In this document: positions 1-6,200 of the stretch, piece by piece
How positions within the stretch are numbered: the stretch's first letter is position 1
Layout: each line of letters starts with the position of its first letter
Assembly (NCBI GenBank): GCA_013815785.1
Contig: JACDFO010000001.1
Coordinates: 50,131 to 65,949 of the forward strand
Direction of reading: 5' to 3'
From: Candidatus Saccharimonadota bacterium
GTDB taxonomy: Bacteria; Patescibacteriota; Saccharimonadia; Saccharimonadales; JACDFO01
Length of the DNA stretch: 15,819 nt
Translations under genes and position numbers: made by a program
The notes under the pieces: generated by a model
Database searches by the model: none
What the model saw: the letters and a program-made list of their open reading frames with translations, nothing else
What the model was told of the DNA's origin: nothing

Positions 1-396
1 AAAGAAGCCATGGCGGGATTAAAAATGTATCTGAATGTGGCCGAAAAGGACCGGATCAAAATGTTACAAAGTCCGGATGCACCGTATGTCGGTAAATCTG
101 GCGAACCTAAACGAACAGTTGAACTATTTGAAAAATTGCTGCCATTCGCAATCGTATTGGGAGTCGAAAAGGGATGGGCGAAGCAGTTTAAAGACATCTA
201 TCAAACGCCACCCGATTGGTATAGCGGGAACTGGGGGACGTTCAATGCAGTGTACTTGGCAAGTAGTCTGAATAATAGTGTCAATGCGATGGGTACCAAC
301 TTTAGCGCGCCGAGCAGTTCTGGAAGCTCAGGATTTTCTGGCGGTGGTGGTTTTTCTGGCGGCGGTGGAGGGGGCGGCGGTGGTGGTGGCTGGTAG
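1..396 (+). CDS. DUF2207-type membrane protein, C-terminal part (5' end outside window)
   Basis: The reading frame is open from base 1, and the first in-window ATG at 10 is preceded in frame by three codons (K-E-A), so the gene almost certainly begins upstream. The visible 131 residues resemble the cytoplasmic C-terminal part of DUF2207 (YceG-unrelated) membrane proteins: a soluble helix-rich stretch containing KMYLNVAEKDRIKM, the FEKLLPFAIVLGVEKGW signature, a PDWY motif, and then a low-complexity Ser/Gly tail ending in an uninterrupted glycine run and a terminal Trp. That FSGGGG...GGW ending is a family hallmark. Members are predicted membrane proteins of unknown biochemical role, with transmembrane segments that would lie before this window. 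The stop TAG is at 394-396 and a terminator-like hairpin follows at once. The family assignment rests on recalled family character; the function is unknown. Confidence 0.8.
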   Translation, partial: KEAMAGLKMYLNVAEKDRIKMLQSPDAPYVGKSGEPKRTVELFEKLLPFAIVLGVEKGWAKQFKDIYQTPPDWYSGNWGTFNAVYLASSLNNSVNAMGTNFSAPSSSGSSGFSGGGGFSGGGGGGGGGGGW

Positions 397-416
397 GTCT
401 AGCGGAAAGTGCGAAA

Positions 417-449
417 CCCAAAACACTCCGGCCGGCAATGTTTTAAGGG
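417..449 (+). terminator. Terminator-like hairpin after the DUF2207 gene
   Basis: An imperfect inverted repeat lies 20 bases past the stop. CCCAAAACA pairs with TGTTTTAAGGG (two As bulged), and the hairpin is capped by CCGGCCGG. The 5' A-run and 3' T-run are part of the stem, as in bidirectional intrinsic terminators. It ends immediately before the -35 box of the next transcription unit, so it would insulate the structured RNA from the upstream gene. The T-run is only four bases long, so it may be a weak terminator. Confidence 0.5.
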
Positions 450-478
450 TAGACAGATTAGTAGATATGGGGTATAAT
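450..478 (+). promoter_or_regulatory. Sigma70-type promoter of the large RNA
   Basis: TAGACA (450-455, one mismatch to TTGACA), a 17-base spacer and a perfect TATAAT (473-478) form the best promoter in the window. The predicted start is near 485. No protein gene follows for about 800 bases, so its product should be the structured RNA that ends at the terminator at 1197-1249. Confidence 0.75.
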
Positions 479-484
479 CTCGAA

Positions 485-1249
485 AGTTTTTGTTGAGTTT
501 TACTCCATTAACGTACTTTGACAGGTGTGATTATTTTTTGTTCTCATTCATAGGATACAGCTTGCTGACAGTGCATTGTGCATTCAGTTTGTCTGGGCCC
601 GCCCGCCCTTAATGTATCCGCATGGGAAAGTGAGCCACGCTGGTACGTTGCTCTACTACGGCACCAGAGGCACTGTTGATGTGCTTCCGCAGTAGTATTA
701 GGTTTAGAGCCTGCTTCCTGTGTTCGTGGGGGAGGAAAGCCTCTGACGCTTTATTTGATTGTCTGGCGTACCGCCACGCCAATGCCAATCAAATTGTTGT
801 CCCCGCATGGACAGCCCTCCTCTGCGAGTTCGCTTGCATCAGCTGATGTACACGAGCTCGCATGTTCCGAGTGTCGCGGGCCTAACGGTCTCCCATAGGA
901 CTTAATAAGTCCGCGGCACTCGCCCAATCTACTCCTCAACCACCTTTTAGGAGGTGATTTAGCTGGTAAAGCACTCAGGTACTAAGGGTTGCACTGGTTG
1001 TTGTTCTGCTTGCAATGGTAGAGCCGGTGGCGGTGCAGCGTTTGGCCTCAGTAAGGTAACTTGTAGGACATGCGACAATACGAAGCATGCTCCTGGTTGC
1101 CCAGCAAGGCCGAATCGCTGAGCTTCACAGAGAACGAAACGGACGAGCCTCGCGCTCACGCTTTTGGCAAATCGCCAAAACCGTATCACACCTGTCCGTC
1201 TCCCAAAAATTACGAATCATCGTAGTTTTTGGGAGACGTTTTCATTTTT
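485..1249 (+). ncRNA. Large structured non-coding RNA, family not recognised
   Basis: No credible protein gene lies here, and the sequence is visibly richer in G+C than its flanks. It folds into many helices that I traced by hand. The ends are joined by a perfect 12-bp closing helix, 520-531 with 1185-1196. Internal helices include 553-559/613-619; 650-655/705-710; 731-735/816-820 enclosing the 753-761/786-794 plus 764-769/776-781 hairpin and the 798-802/809-813 hairpin; 823-828/857-862 capped by 836-840/845-849; a 12-bp helix 868-879/911-922; 941-946/951-956; a 12-bp helix with one bulge 1036-1047/1108-1120 enclosing 1065-1073/1085-1094; and 1158-1168/1174-1184 stacked directly on the closing helix. 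It has its own promoter and a strong terminator. I saw no match to tmRNA, RNase P RNA, SRP RNA or rRNA landmarks. Large ornate families such as GOLLD, ROOL, OLE or HEARO have comparable size but cannot be tested by eye. Confidence 0.75.
1197..1249 (+). terminator. Strong intrinsic terminator of the large RNA
   Basis: A 19-bp stem (1197-1215 with 1220-1238, one T-G wobble) with the loop ATCA is followed by TTTTCATTTTT. It begins one base after the closing helix of the structured RNA ends (1196), so it defines the RNA 3' end. The T-tract lies only on the plus-strand side, which sets the direction of transcription. Confidence 0.92.
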
Positions 1250-1271
1250 AGCAAATGTAGACGTAACAACA

Positions 1272-1285
1272 CTTAACGTGTTAAG
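1272..1285. promoter_or_regulatory. Short inverted repeat upstream of the ABC exporter
   Basis: CTTAAC and GTTAAG are separated by GT, 12 bases before the exporter start codon. A second overlapping pair (AACAC/GTGTT, 1268-1282) shares the same centre region. It could be an operator or a chance A/T-rich palindrome. I could not identify a convincing -35/-10 pair nearby. Confidence 0.25.
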
Positions 1286-1296
1286 CTTTATTCAGT

Positions 1297-3072
1297 ATGA
1301 ATCATATCTATAAAATCCTAAAATCCGCCCGTGAACTGTGGCGCATGTACATCGTCATCGGTGTACTGACCATGCTATTAAGTCTGGCGACACTTTTGCA
1401 GCCCTTATTCAGCGGCTGGGCGATCGATGAGATGCGCAAAGGCACCGGAGCCAGTGTCAAATATGTTGCTATTTTGGCGCTGCTTATATTTCTACTTGAT
1501 TTGTTTCAAAATGTTATTAGCAATTTCAGTGGCTATCTAGGAGATCAAATGTCTGCCCGGCTGCATAATGTGCTGGCAAATCGTTATTACGAAAAGCTTT
1601 TAAGCCTGCCACAAAGATTTTTTGACCAAGAATTATCTGGTAAGCTTATCAACCGCTTGAATCGGTCTATCGCTCAGATAGCCAGTTTTATGCAGATGAT
1701 GAGCAACAACTTCTTGCAGTTTATCTTCTCTACATTATTTTCTTTAGTTGTAGTGGCAATATATAGCTGGGAAGTGGCACTGATGCTTTTCGCCTTATAT
1801 CCGATATATATTTGGATGACGTTCCGTAGTAGCGGCACATGGCAGAACTATCAAAAAAAGAAAAATCACCACCAAGACATAGCCATCGGGCGTTTTACGG
1901 AAGCAATCGGGCAAGTCAAAGTCGTCAAAAGCTTTATAAAGGAAAAACACGAACTCAAATTCTTTGCCAACGAAGTAAGTAAAGTTGTCGCGATAAATAA
2001 GCCGCAATCGAAGTTTTGGCACATTCAAGACTTCCGTCGTCGGGTAGTACTGAACATTATCTTTTTGTTTGTCTACATGTATATTTTCGTACAAGGCGCA
2101 CAAGGTGCGTTGACGCCGGGCCAAGTGGTAACCTTGATTTTGTATGCTATGCAGATTCGTATTCCTATTTTTACTATCAGTTTCCTAGTAGAAAATACCC
2201 AGCGGGCGGTTGCCGACAGTAAAGATTACTTTGAAATCATGAATGAAAACCCTCAAATAGCCGATAGACCAAATGCTAAGGTTATGAAAGTAACGGATGG
2301 TGCCATTAACTTCGCGGACGTTTCGTTTAGTTATGACAATAAACAGCCGGTTATTAAAAATATAAACCTTAATATCCAGCCAGATACTAAGATTGCGTTA
2401 GTAGGAGAAAGCGGTGAAGGCAAGACGACGCTTACTAATCTACTGCTGCGTCTATACGAACCAGAGCAAGGTATTATTAGCATTGACGGCCAGGATATCA
2501 ATGAAGTTACCCAGGAAAGTCTGCGTGATGCGATTGGTGTGGTATTTCAAGAGTCGGCGCTGTTTAGCGGAACTATTAAAGAAAACATCGCCTATGCAAA
2601 GCCTGGTGCTACTGAAAAACAAGTTATAGCCGCTGCCAAGGCCGCTAACGCCCACGAGTTTATTGAAAAGCTAGAAAAGGGTTACGCCGCACAAATAGGC
2701 GAACGTGGACTCAAATTATCTGGAGGTCAAAAACAGCGTATTGCCATTGCTCGGGCGTTGCTCAAAGATGCTCCAATATTAATCCTTGATGAAGCAACTA
2801 GTAGCTTAGATAGTAAGTCGGAAGCGTTCGTGCAGGATGCCTTAGAGCGCTTGATGAAAGGTCGGACGACCATTATAATCGCCCACCGCTTGAGTACTAT
2901 TCAGAATGTCGATCAAATCATCACCTTGCGAAATGGACAAATTGACGAAGTCGGTACTCCGGCCAAACTGGCCAAAAGCCAAGGTATTTACGCGCAACTG
3001 CTAGACTTGCAGCGTGGCAAGAAAACGGAATCCACCAAAAAGAAACTCCAAAAGTATGACATCTCTGCGTGA
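1297..3072 (+). CDS. ABC exporter half-transporter (fused TMD-NBD, MsbA/ABCB type)
   Basis: This 591-residue protein is the usual length for a homodimeric bacterial ABC exporter: an N-terminal membrane domain of six helices (about residues 15-325) followed by one ATPase domain. All nucleotide-binding motifs are present: Walker A GESGEGKTT (370-378), a Q-loop in VVFQESALFSG, the ABC signature LSGGQ (474-478), Walker B ILILDE (494-499, catalytic E499), D-loop SSLD and H-loop His530. The membrane domain begins close to the N terminus, and the C terminus is a short Lys-rich tail. It would couple ATP hydrolysis to outward export of a lipid, peptide or drug; the substrate cannot be told from sequence. 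No Shine-Dalgarno sequence precedes ATG 1297. A Nudix gene follows after 15 bases, so the two are probably co-transcribed. Confidence 0.93.
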   Translation: MNHIYKILKSARELWRMYIVIGVLTMLLSLATLLQPLFSGWAIDEMRKGTGASVKYVAILALLIFLLDLFQNVISNFSGYLGDQMSARLHNVLANRYYEKLLSLPQRFFDQELSGKLINRLNRSIAQIASFMQMMSNNFLQFIFSTLFSLVVVAIYSWEVALMLFALYPIYIWMTFRSSGTWQNYQKKKNHHQDIAIGRFTEAIGQVKVVKSFIKEKHELKFFANEVSKVVAINKPQSKFWHIQDFRRRVVLNIIFLFVYMYIFVQGAQGALTPGQVVTLILYAMQIRIPIFTISFLVENTQRAVADSKDYFEIMNENPQIADRPNAKVMKVTDGAINFADVSFSYDNKQPVIKNINLNIQPDTKIALVGESGEGKTTLTNLLLRLYEPEQGIISIDGQDINEVTQESLRDAIGVVFQESALFSGTIKENIAYAKPGATEKQVIAAAKAANAHEFIEKLEKGYAAQIGERGLKLSGGQKQRIAIARALLKDAPILILDEATSSLDSKSEAFVQDALERLMKGRTTIIIAHRLSTIQNVDQIITLRNGQIDEVGTPAKLAKSQGIYAQLLDLQRGKKTESTKKKLQKYDISA

Positions 3073-3087
3073 GGTATACTGATATAT

Positions 3088-3543
3088 ATGCGAAAAGCGG
3101 TTCGGGCGATTATTATCAAAGATGACCAACTGCTGGTGATGAACCGAAATAAGTTTGGGGTAGTGTATGACACGTTGCCTGGCGGTAATATCGAGGTAGG
3201 TGAAACGATTGAACAAGCATTATTTCGTGAAGTGCTAGAAGAGACGATGGTTACGTTTTCTGATCCGCGGCTGGTATTTATAGAACACTCGGATGAAGTG
3301 TACGGTGACCAATACATATATTTGTGCAATTACATGCATGGTGAGCCCAAGCTGCATCCTGACTCTGAAGAAGAGCATATCAATAAACTTGGCAAGAATC
3401 TGTATAAACCTTCATGGTTGTCGTTCGAAGAGCTCACCAAAGTTTCTTTTTTGTCGCGGGAACTACAACAACTGCTGATTCAGTGCCACAAACAAGGCTG
3501 GCCTGAGAATGTTCAAGAATTTGCTAGTACTCGTAACGTCTAA
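3088..3543 (+). CDS. Nudix hydrolase
   Basis: This 151-residue single-domain protein carries a Nudix box at about residues 33-55 (G-N-I-E-V-G-E ... R-E-V-L-E-E-T-M-V). The metal-binding REVxEE core (47-52) is intact, so it should hydrolyse a nucleoside diphosphate linked to another group using Mg2+. The usual glycine near the end of the box (EExG) is replaced by Met54, a conspicuous departure from consensus. The N-terminal VRAIIIKDDQLLVMNR strand and the LPGGN lead-in are typical of the family. It starts 15 bases after the exporter stop; a GAGG lies rather far upstream (13 bases), and a TATACT at 3075-3080 could give a nearly leaderless transcript. Its substrate cannot be predicted; housecleaning of damaged nucleotides and mRNA or cofactor turnover are all possible. 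Confidence 0.9.
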   Translation: MRKAVRAIIIKDDQLLVMNRNKFGVVYDTLPGGNIEVGETIEQALFREVLEETMVTFSDPRLVFIEHSDEVYGDQYIYLCNYMHGEPKLHPDSEEEHINKLGKNLYKPSWLSFEELTKVSFLSRELQQLLIQCHKQGWPENVQEFASTRNV

Positions 3544-3548
3544 ACGTC

Positions 3549-3711
3549 ATACTCGATTTACCCAAAATAACGCATTTACTGTGGTAATATGAGCCAGCGA
3601 AAACTTTTAGATTTATTGAGGAGTAGCCATAGCTACACTGAAAGAAAGATGAAAGTTTGCAGCGGTTCTTATTTGGCATCTGGAATGTGTTATTTTGGGT
3701 AAATCGAGTAT
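3549..3711. repeat. 163-bp foldback palindrome (MITE-like or long hairpin)
   Basis: The outer arms, 3549-3576 and 3684-3711, are 28 bp long and complementary throughout except for one G-T wobble. The interior keeps folding on almost the same axis: 3601-3607 with 3652-3658, parts of 3612-3617 with 3642-3647, and 3623-3627 with 3632-3636 around a CATA loop. The whole element is therefore one imperfect palindrome. It starts six bases after the Nudix stop and ends 27 bases before the FKBP start. No transposase is present. The arm ends abut TA dinucleotides, which would fit a TA target duplication but does not prove one. An extended -10 motif (TGG-TAATAT, 3582-3590) lies inside and points right. 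Confidence 0.8.
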
Positions 3712-3738
3712 ACTAGTAAGCTGAAATAAGGAGAGGTA

Positions 3739-4320
3739 ATGGCTTCAAAGCAACAACGCGTCATAGCGTTTACACTAGCAATGTTATTTTTGGCAACTAC
3801 AGTTGGTACCGGTGGACTAGTAATTTGGCAAATGCGGGAAGATAGTAAAAATAAAGAGAGTGCTCAACTGAGTCCTGAAGACACTTCTAATCTTGCAGAG
3901 CAAATTAATCAACCTAACGAACCAACGGAGCAAGCAAATATGTTAAAAGGAACAACACTTTCAAATTACACGCCGGCAGGTGAAGTAGCCGAATTACAGA
4001 AAATTGACTTAGTCGAAGGTACAGGCGACATTGTTCAAGCTGGTGCGACCGTGACTGTTCATTACACCGGTGCATATGCCGCGAATGGCGAAATTTTTGA
4101 AAGCTCTAAGGACGGCGGGCAACCGGTGACATTCCCACTAGCAAACGTCATCAAGGGCTGGACTGATGGCGTACCAGGTATAAAAACAGGCGGTACAAGG
4201 CGCCTTATTATACCTGGCGATCAAGCTTACGGTGTTGCACCAGCTGGTTACACGCCAGGAAGTACAGAACGCCCAATGGGTACGTTAGTCTTCGATATTG
4301 AACTCATATCTATAAATTAG
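3739..4320 (+). CDS. Membrane-anchored FKBP-type peptidyl-prolyl isomerase
   Basis: The 193-residue protein begins with a short basic N terminus and one hydrophobic helix (about 9-31), then an acidic/Gln-rich linker (about 35-90), and ends with a complete FKBP domain (about 95-193). The anchor places the catalytic domain outside the cytoplasmic membrane, where it would catalyse cis-trans isomerisation of X-Pro bonds in secreted or surface proteins. Recognisable pocket residues are Tyr109 in VHYTG, Phe120, Val137-Ile138 and Trp141 in VIKGW, Tyr164 in AYG, and Phe185 in LVFDIEL. The usual FDSS is FESS here (Glu121 for Asp). The start has a good Shine-Dalgarno (GGAGAGG, 3731-3737 region). A TATACT at 3709-3714, overlapping the edge of the foldback element, is its likely -10 box. 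Cleavable signal versus retained anchor cannot be decided, though no lipobox is seen. Confidence 0.92.
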   Translation: MASKQQRVIAFTLAMLFLATTVGTGGLVIWQMREDSKNKESAQLSPEDTSNLAEQINQPNEPTEQANMLKGTTLSNYTPAGEVAELQKIDLVEGTGDIVQAGATVTVHYTGAYAANGEIFESSKDGGQPVTFPLANVIKGWTDGVPGIKTGGTRRLIIPGDQAYGVAPAGYTPGSTERPMGTLVFDIELISIN

Positions 4321-4351
4321 AATAATATGCAAAAACACAACATGTGGTGTC

Positions 4352-4381
4352 TTGCATAAGCACTATCACACCATATATACT
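4352..4381 (+). promoter_or_regulatory. Candidate promoter of the glutaredoxin-TrxR operon
   Basis: TTGCAT (4352-4357), an 18-base spacer and TATACT (4376-4381) predict a start near 4388 and a leader of about 34 bases. The -35 box also forms the right arm of an imperfect hairpin (ATGCAA 4327-4332 with TTGCAT 4352-4357) that begins just after the FKBP stop and could be a weak terminator. Confidence 0.45.
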
Positions 4382-4421
4382 CTTTCACAGAGTTTCACTA
4401 ACAAATAACTGGAGAGCCAAA

Positions 4422-4670
4422 ATGGTCAAAAACATCACGATTTTTACTACTAACACTTGCGCATACTGCGTTATGGTTAAAAAATGGCTAGGCGCCAAAG
4501 GCTTTGCTTATGAAGAAGTAAACCTAGACACGAACCCAGAGCGTCAAAAAGAAGCCTTCGAATTGAGTGGAGCATTAAGTGTGCCGGTAACAGTTATAAC
4601 TAAAGAAGATGATTCAAAAGAAATCGTAGTTGGTTATAACCTAGCCAAATTAGCACCAGCAGTAGGCTAA
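4422..4670 (+). CDS. Glutaredoxin/NrdH-like thiol-disulfide protein
   Basis: This small 82-residue protein has a thioredoxin fold of glutaredoxin type. Strand 1 (NITIFTTNTC) leads to the redox motif C13-A-Y-C16, followed by the helix VMVKKWL and the cis-proline segment SVPVTV. Its length matches NrdH and small glutaredoxins. I chose ATG 4422 because GGAG (4411-4414) sits at good spacing and the fold begins at once; an in-frame ATG at 4344 would add 26 unrelated residues. The stop is two bases before the thioredoxin reductase start, so the pair is co-transcribed and the reductase is its probable electron donor, as known for NrdH-redoxins. It would reduce disulfides in the cytoplasm, for example of ribonucleotide reductase. 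No glutathione enzymes are visible here, which favours TrxR-dependence. Confidence 0.9.
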   Translation: MVKNITIFTTNTCAYCVMVKKWLGAKGFAYEEVNLDTNPERQKEAFELSGALSVPVTVITKEDDSKEIVVGYNLAKLAPAVG

Positions 4671-4672
4671 AT

Positions 4673-5656
4673 ATGGCAGACAAAGAAATACATGATGTGA
4701 TTATGGTAGGGGCAGGGCCGTGTGCGTTGACGGCGGCCATATACACCACACGTGAAGATATTGATACTGTGTTGTTTGAAAAAGGTGTAATAGGCGGTCT
4801 AGCAGCTGTAACGGACTGGATAGACAATTATCCAGGTTTTGTTGATGGTATTTCTGGTCTTGATTTGTCTGATGCACTTTATAAACAGGCTGAGCGCTTT
4901 GGCGCCGAAATCCGTTTGGGCGAAGTTACGGAAATTATCGACGAAGGTTCTATGAAGAAATTGGTAACTACAGATGGAGATATTTACGCGAAATCAGTAC
5001 TGGTTGCAACTGGAAGCGATTATAAAAAGCTAGGTATTGCTGGTGAAAAGGAATATTACGCCAGAGGCGTGCATTACTGTGCGACTTGCGACGGCGCATT
5101 TTACCGCGATAAACGCATCGTTGTGGTTGGGGGCGGCAATTCCGCAGTTCAAGAAGCGATGTTCTTGACTAAGTTTGCTACTCACATCGATTTATTAGTA
5201 CGAGGTGATTCTATGAGAGCATCAGAAATATTGCAGCACGAGCTCGAAAAACACAAAGAGAAAATAACAGTCCATTTAAATACAACCACAGACGAAATTG
5301 TCGGCGAAAATAACGTGGTCACAAAAGTAGTAGGAACAGATACGACATCGGGTCAGAAGATAGAAATTGAAACTGACGGAGTTTTCGTATTTATTGGTTT
5401 GTTGCCCAATACGCAATTTTTAGCATCATCTAAGATCGAGTTAGACGAAATTGGTATGGTCAAAACTGACAGCAATTTACAAACCAGCATGCCTGGTGTT
5501 TTTGCCGCTGGTGACGTACGCGCAGGAGCAACAATGCAAATAGCCAGCGCAGCTGGCGAAGGTGCCACGGCAGCTCTTATGATTCGCAAATACCTTGAAG
5601 ACCATGAGCGTGGAGTTATAGCACCACCCAGCCCAGCGACTATGTCAGCAACCTGA
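4673..5656 (+). CDS. trxB: Thioredoxin-disulfide reductase (FAD/NADPH)
   Basis: The 327-residue, low-molecular-weight class protein has domains in the usual order. The FAD-binding GAGPCALTAA (13-22) comes first, then DWIDNYPGF. The catalytic C136-A-T-C139-D lies within the NADPH domain, preceding a nucleotide-binding GGGNSA (153-158). A second FAD segment, GVFAAGDVRAGATMQIASAAGEG, lies near the C terminus. It transfers electrons from NADPH through FAD to a dithiol protein, most likely the glutaredoxin encoded two bases upstream. The length is slightly above the common 310-320 because of a short Pro/Ala-rich C-terminal tail. Cys17 replaces the common Ala in the first dinucleotide motif; it is probably neutral. 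A MarR gene follows, suggesting local redox regulation (inference). Confidence 0.95.
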   Translation: MADKEIHDVIMVGAGPCALTAAIYTTREDIDTVLFEKGVIGGLAAVTDWIDNYPGFVDGISGLDLSDALYKQAERFGAEIRLGEVTEIIDEGSMKKLVTTDGDIYAKSVLVATGSDYKKLGIAGEKEYYARGVHYCATCDGAFYRDKRIVVVGGGNSAVQEAMFLTKFATHIDLLVRGDSMRASEILQHELEKHKEKITVHLNTTTDEIVGENNVVTKVVGTDTTSGQKIEIETDGVFVFIGLLPNTQFLASSKIELDEIGMVKTDSNLQTSMPGVFAAGDVRAGATMQIASAAGEGATAALMIRKYLEDHERGVIAPPSPATMSAT

Positions 5657-5684
5657 TATTGATAAATTTTATTTTATTCATTGT

Positions 5685-5713
5685 CTGTAAGATATTTACT
5701 TTACAGTCTGTAA
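5685..5713. promoter_or_regulatory. Palindromic operator candidate for the MarR regulator
   Basis: TTACAG-T-CTGTAA (5701-5713) is a perfect 13-bp palindrome. A third half-site CTGTAA lies at 5685-5690, and the octamer GTCTGTAA occurs twice (5683-5690 and 5706-5713), 23 bases apart. The site sits just upstream of the MarR gene and its possible -10 box (TATAAC, 5730-5735). This is the place and symmetry expected of an autoregulatory MarR-family operator. Confidence 0.5.
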
Positions 5714-5736
5714 TTATCCGTGCAAGCTATATAACT

Positions 5737-6177
5737 ATGAGTGGACTCGATGATATTACAATGTATGAAGCATGCTTACTGCATTCTCGCGCAGACAGAG
5801 CGCTTCGTATGGTAGTAGCAAAAGAGCTGGATCAATTTGGTATAACCATGATGCAGTGGTTATTACTTGCGACAACAGACAAAGGCCCGGGTTCTGGTAT
5901 GCGCATGTCAGAACTCGCAGAGGCATTAAATGTCACCATGCCCCAGATTACAGCACTTATGAACGACTTGATACAATTAAAGTTTGCCAAGCAAAAAGTT
6001 AATAGTACAGACCGACGTAGTCGTCGGCTAACAGTAACTCCGCTTGGAAAAAGACAGCTCCAAAAAATCGAATCTGCGATTGATGAAACAATGCGCAGGT
6101 GGCTTAAGAACGTACCATTAGATGAATTAGCAAGCTATATGACAACTGTGAAGCGACTGGCTGTCGGTCCGAGCTAG
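5737..6177 (+). CDS. MarR-family winged-helix transcriptional regulator
   Basis: The protein has 146 residues from ATG 5737, the usual MarR length. After a dimerisation helix comes a winged helix-turn-helix: MRMSELAEALNVTMPQITAL provides the HTH. The wing carries the diagnostic DRRSRRLTVTPLG, and a long C-terminal helix closes the dimer. It should bind a short palindrome as a dimer; one lies directly upstream. An earlier in-frame ATG at 5659 would give 172 residues but would read through the operator and add an unusual hydrophobic extension. A later ATG at 5761 fits a transcript from the TATAAC box at 5730-5735. The start is therefore uncertain, and no Shine-Dalgarno helps. Its position after the glutaredoxin/TrxR pair suggests a redox or electrophile sensor (inference). 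The ligand is unknown. Confidence 0.88.
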   Translation: MSGLDDITMYEACLLHSRADRALRMVVAKELDQFGITMMQWLLLATTDKGPGSGMRMSELAEALNVTMPQITALMNDLIQLKFAKQKVNSTDRRSRRLTVTPLGKRQLQKIESAIDETMRRWLKNVPLDELASYMTTVKRLAVGPS

Positions 6178-6200
6178 AAGATAGTCGTGGATTAGCTCTA
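6171..6200. repeat. Copy A of a 3'-end repeat, forming a hairpin between convergent genes
   Basis: GAGCTA (6171-6176) pairs with TAGCTC (6193-6198), spanning the MarR stop (6175-6177) and the oxidoreductase stop (TAG, complement of 6198-6200). Bases 6179-6199 match the reverse complement of 7480-7500 at 20 of 21 positions, and resemble 7628-7648 more loosely. It probably acts as a bidirectional 3'-end element, though there is no long T-run. Confidence 0.6.

Noticed and set aside
731..750. GGAGGAAAGCC, resembling the start of the conserved RNase P RNA P4 segment
   Set aside because: The matching 3' half (ACAGAA...GGCTTA) is absent, the element is about twice RNase P size, and here GAGG-AAAG-CCTC forms its own small hairpin. 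Treated as chance; a covariance-model search would settle it.
35..939. Short ORFs inside the DUF2207 end and the structured RNA (35-271, 278-496, 751-939 minus)
   Set aside because: They lack ribosome-binding sites and protein-like composition, and overlap a real gene or strong RNA helices. The 959-1189 minus ORF is rejected for the same reason.
951..1010. tRNA-like stretch (TAGCTGGTAAAGC resembling a D-arm)
   Set aside because: No anticodon arm, T-arm (GGTTCRA) or pairing acceptor ends could be placed around it, and the bases take part in other helices of the large RNA.
3589..3703. Two tiny ORFs within the foldback (12 codons from ATG 3589, 16 codons from ATG 3649)
   Set aside because: Neither has a convincing ribosome-binding site, and both run through the palindrome arms; coding cannot be supported.
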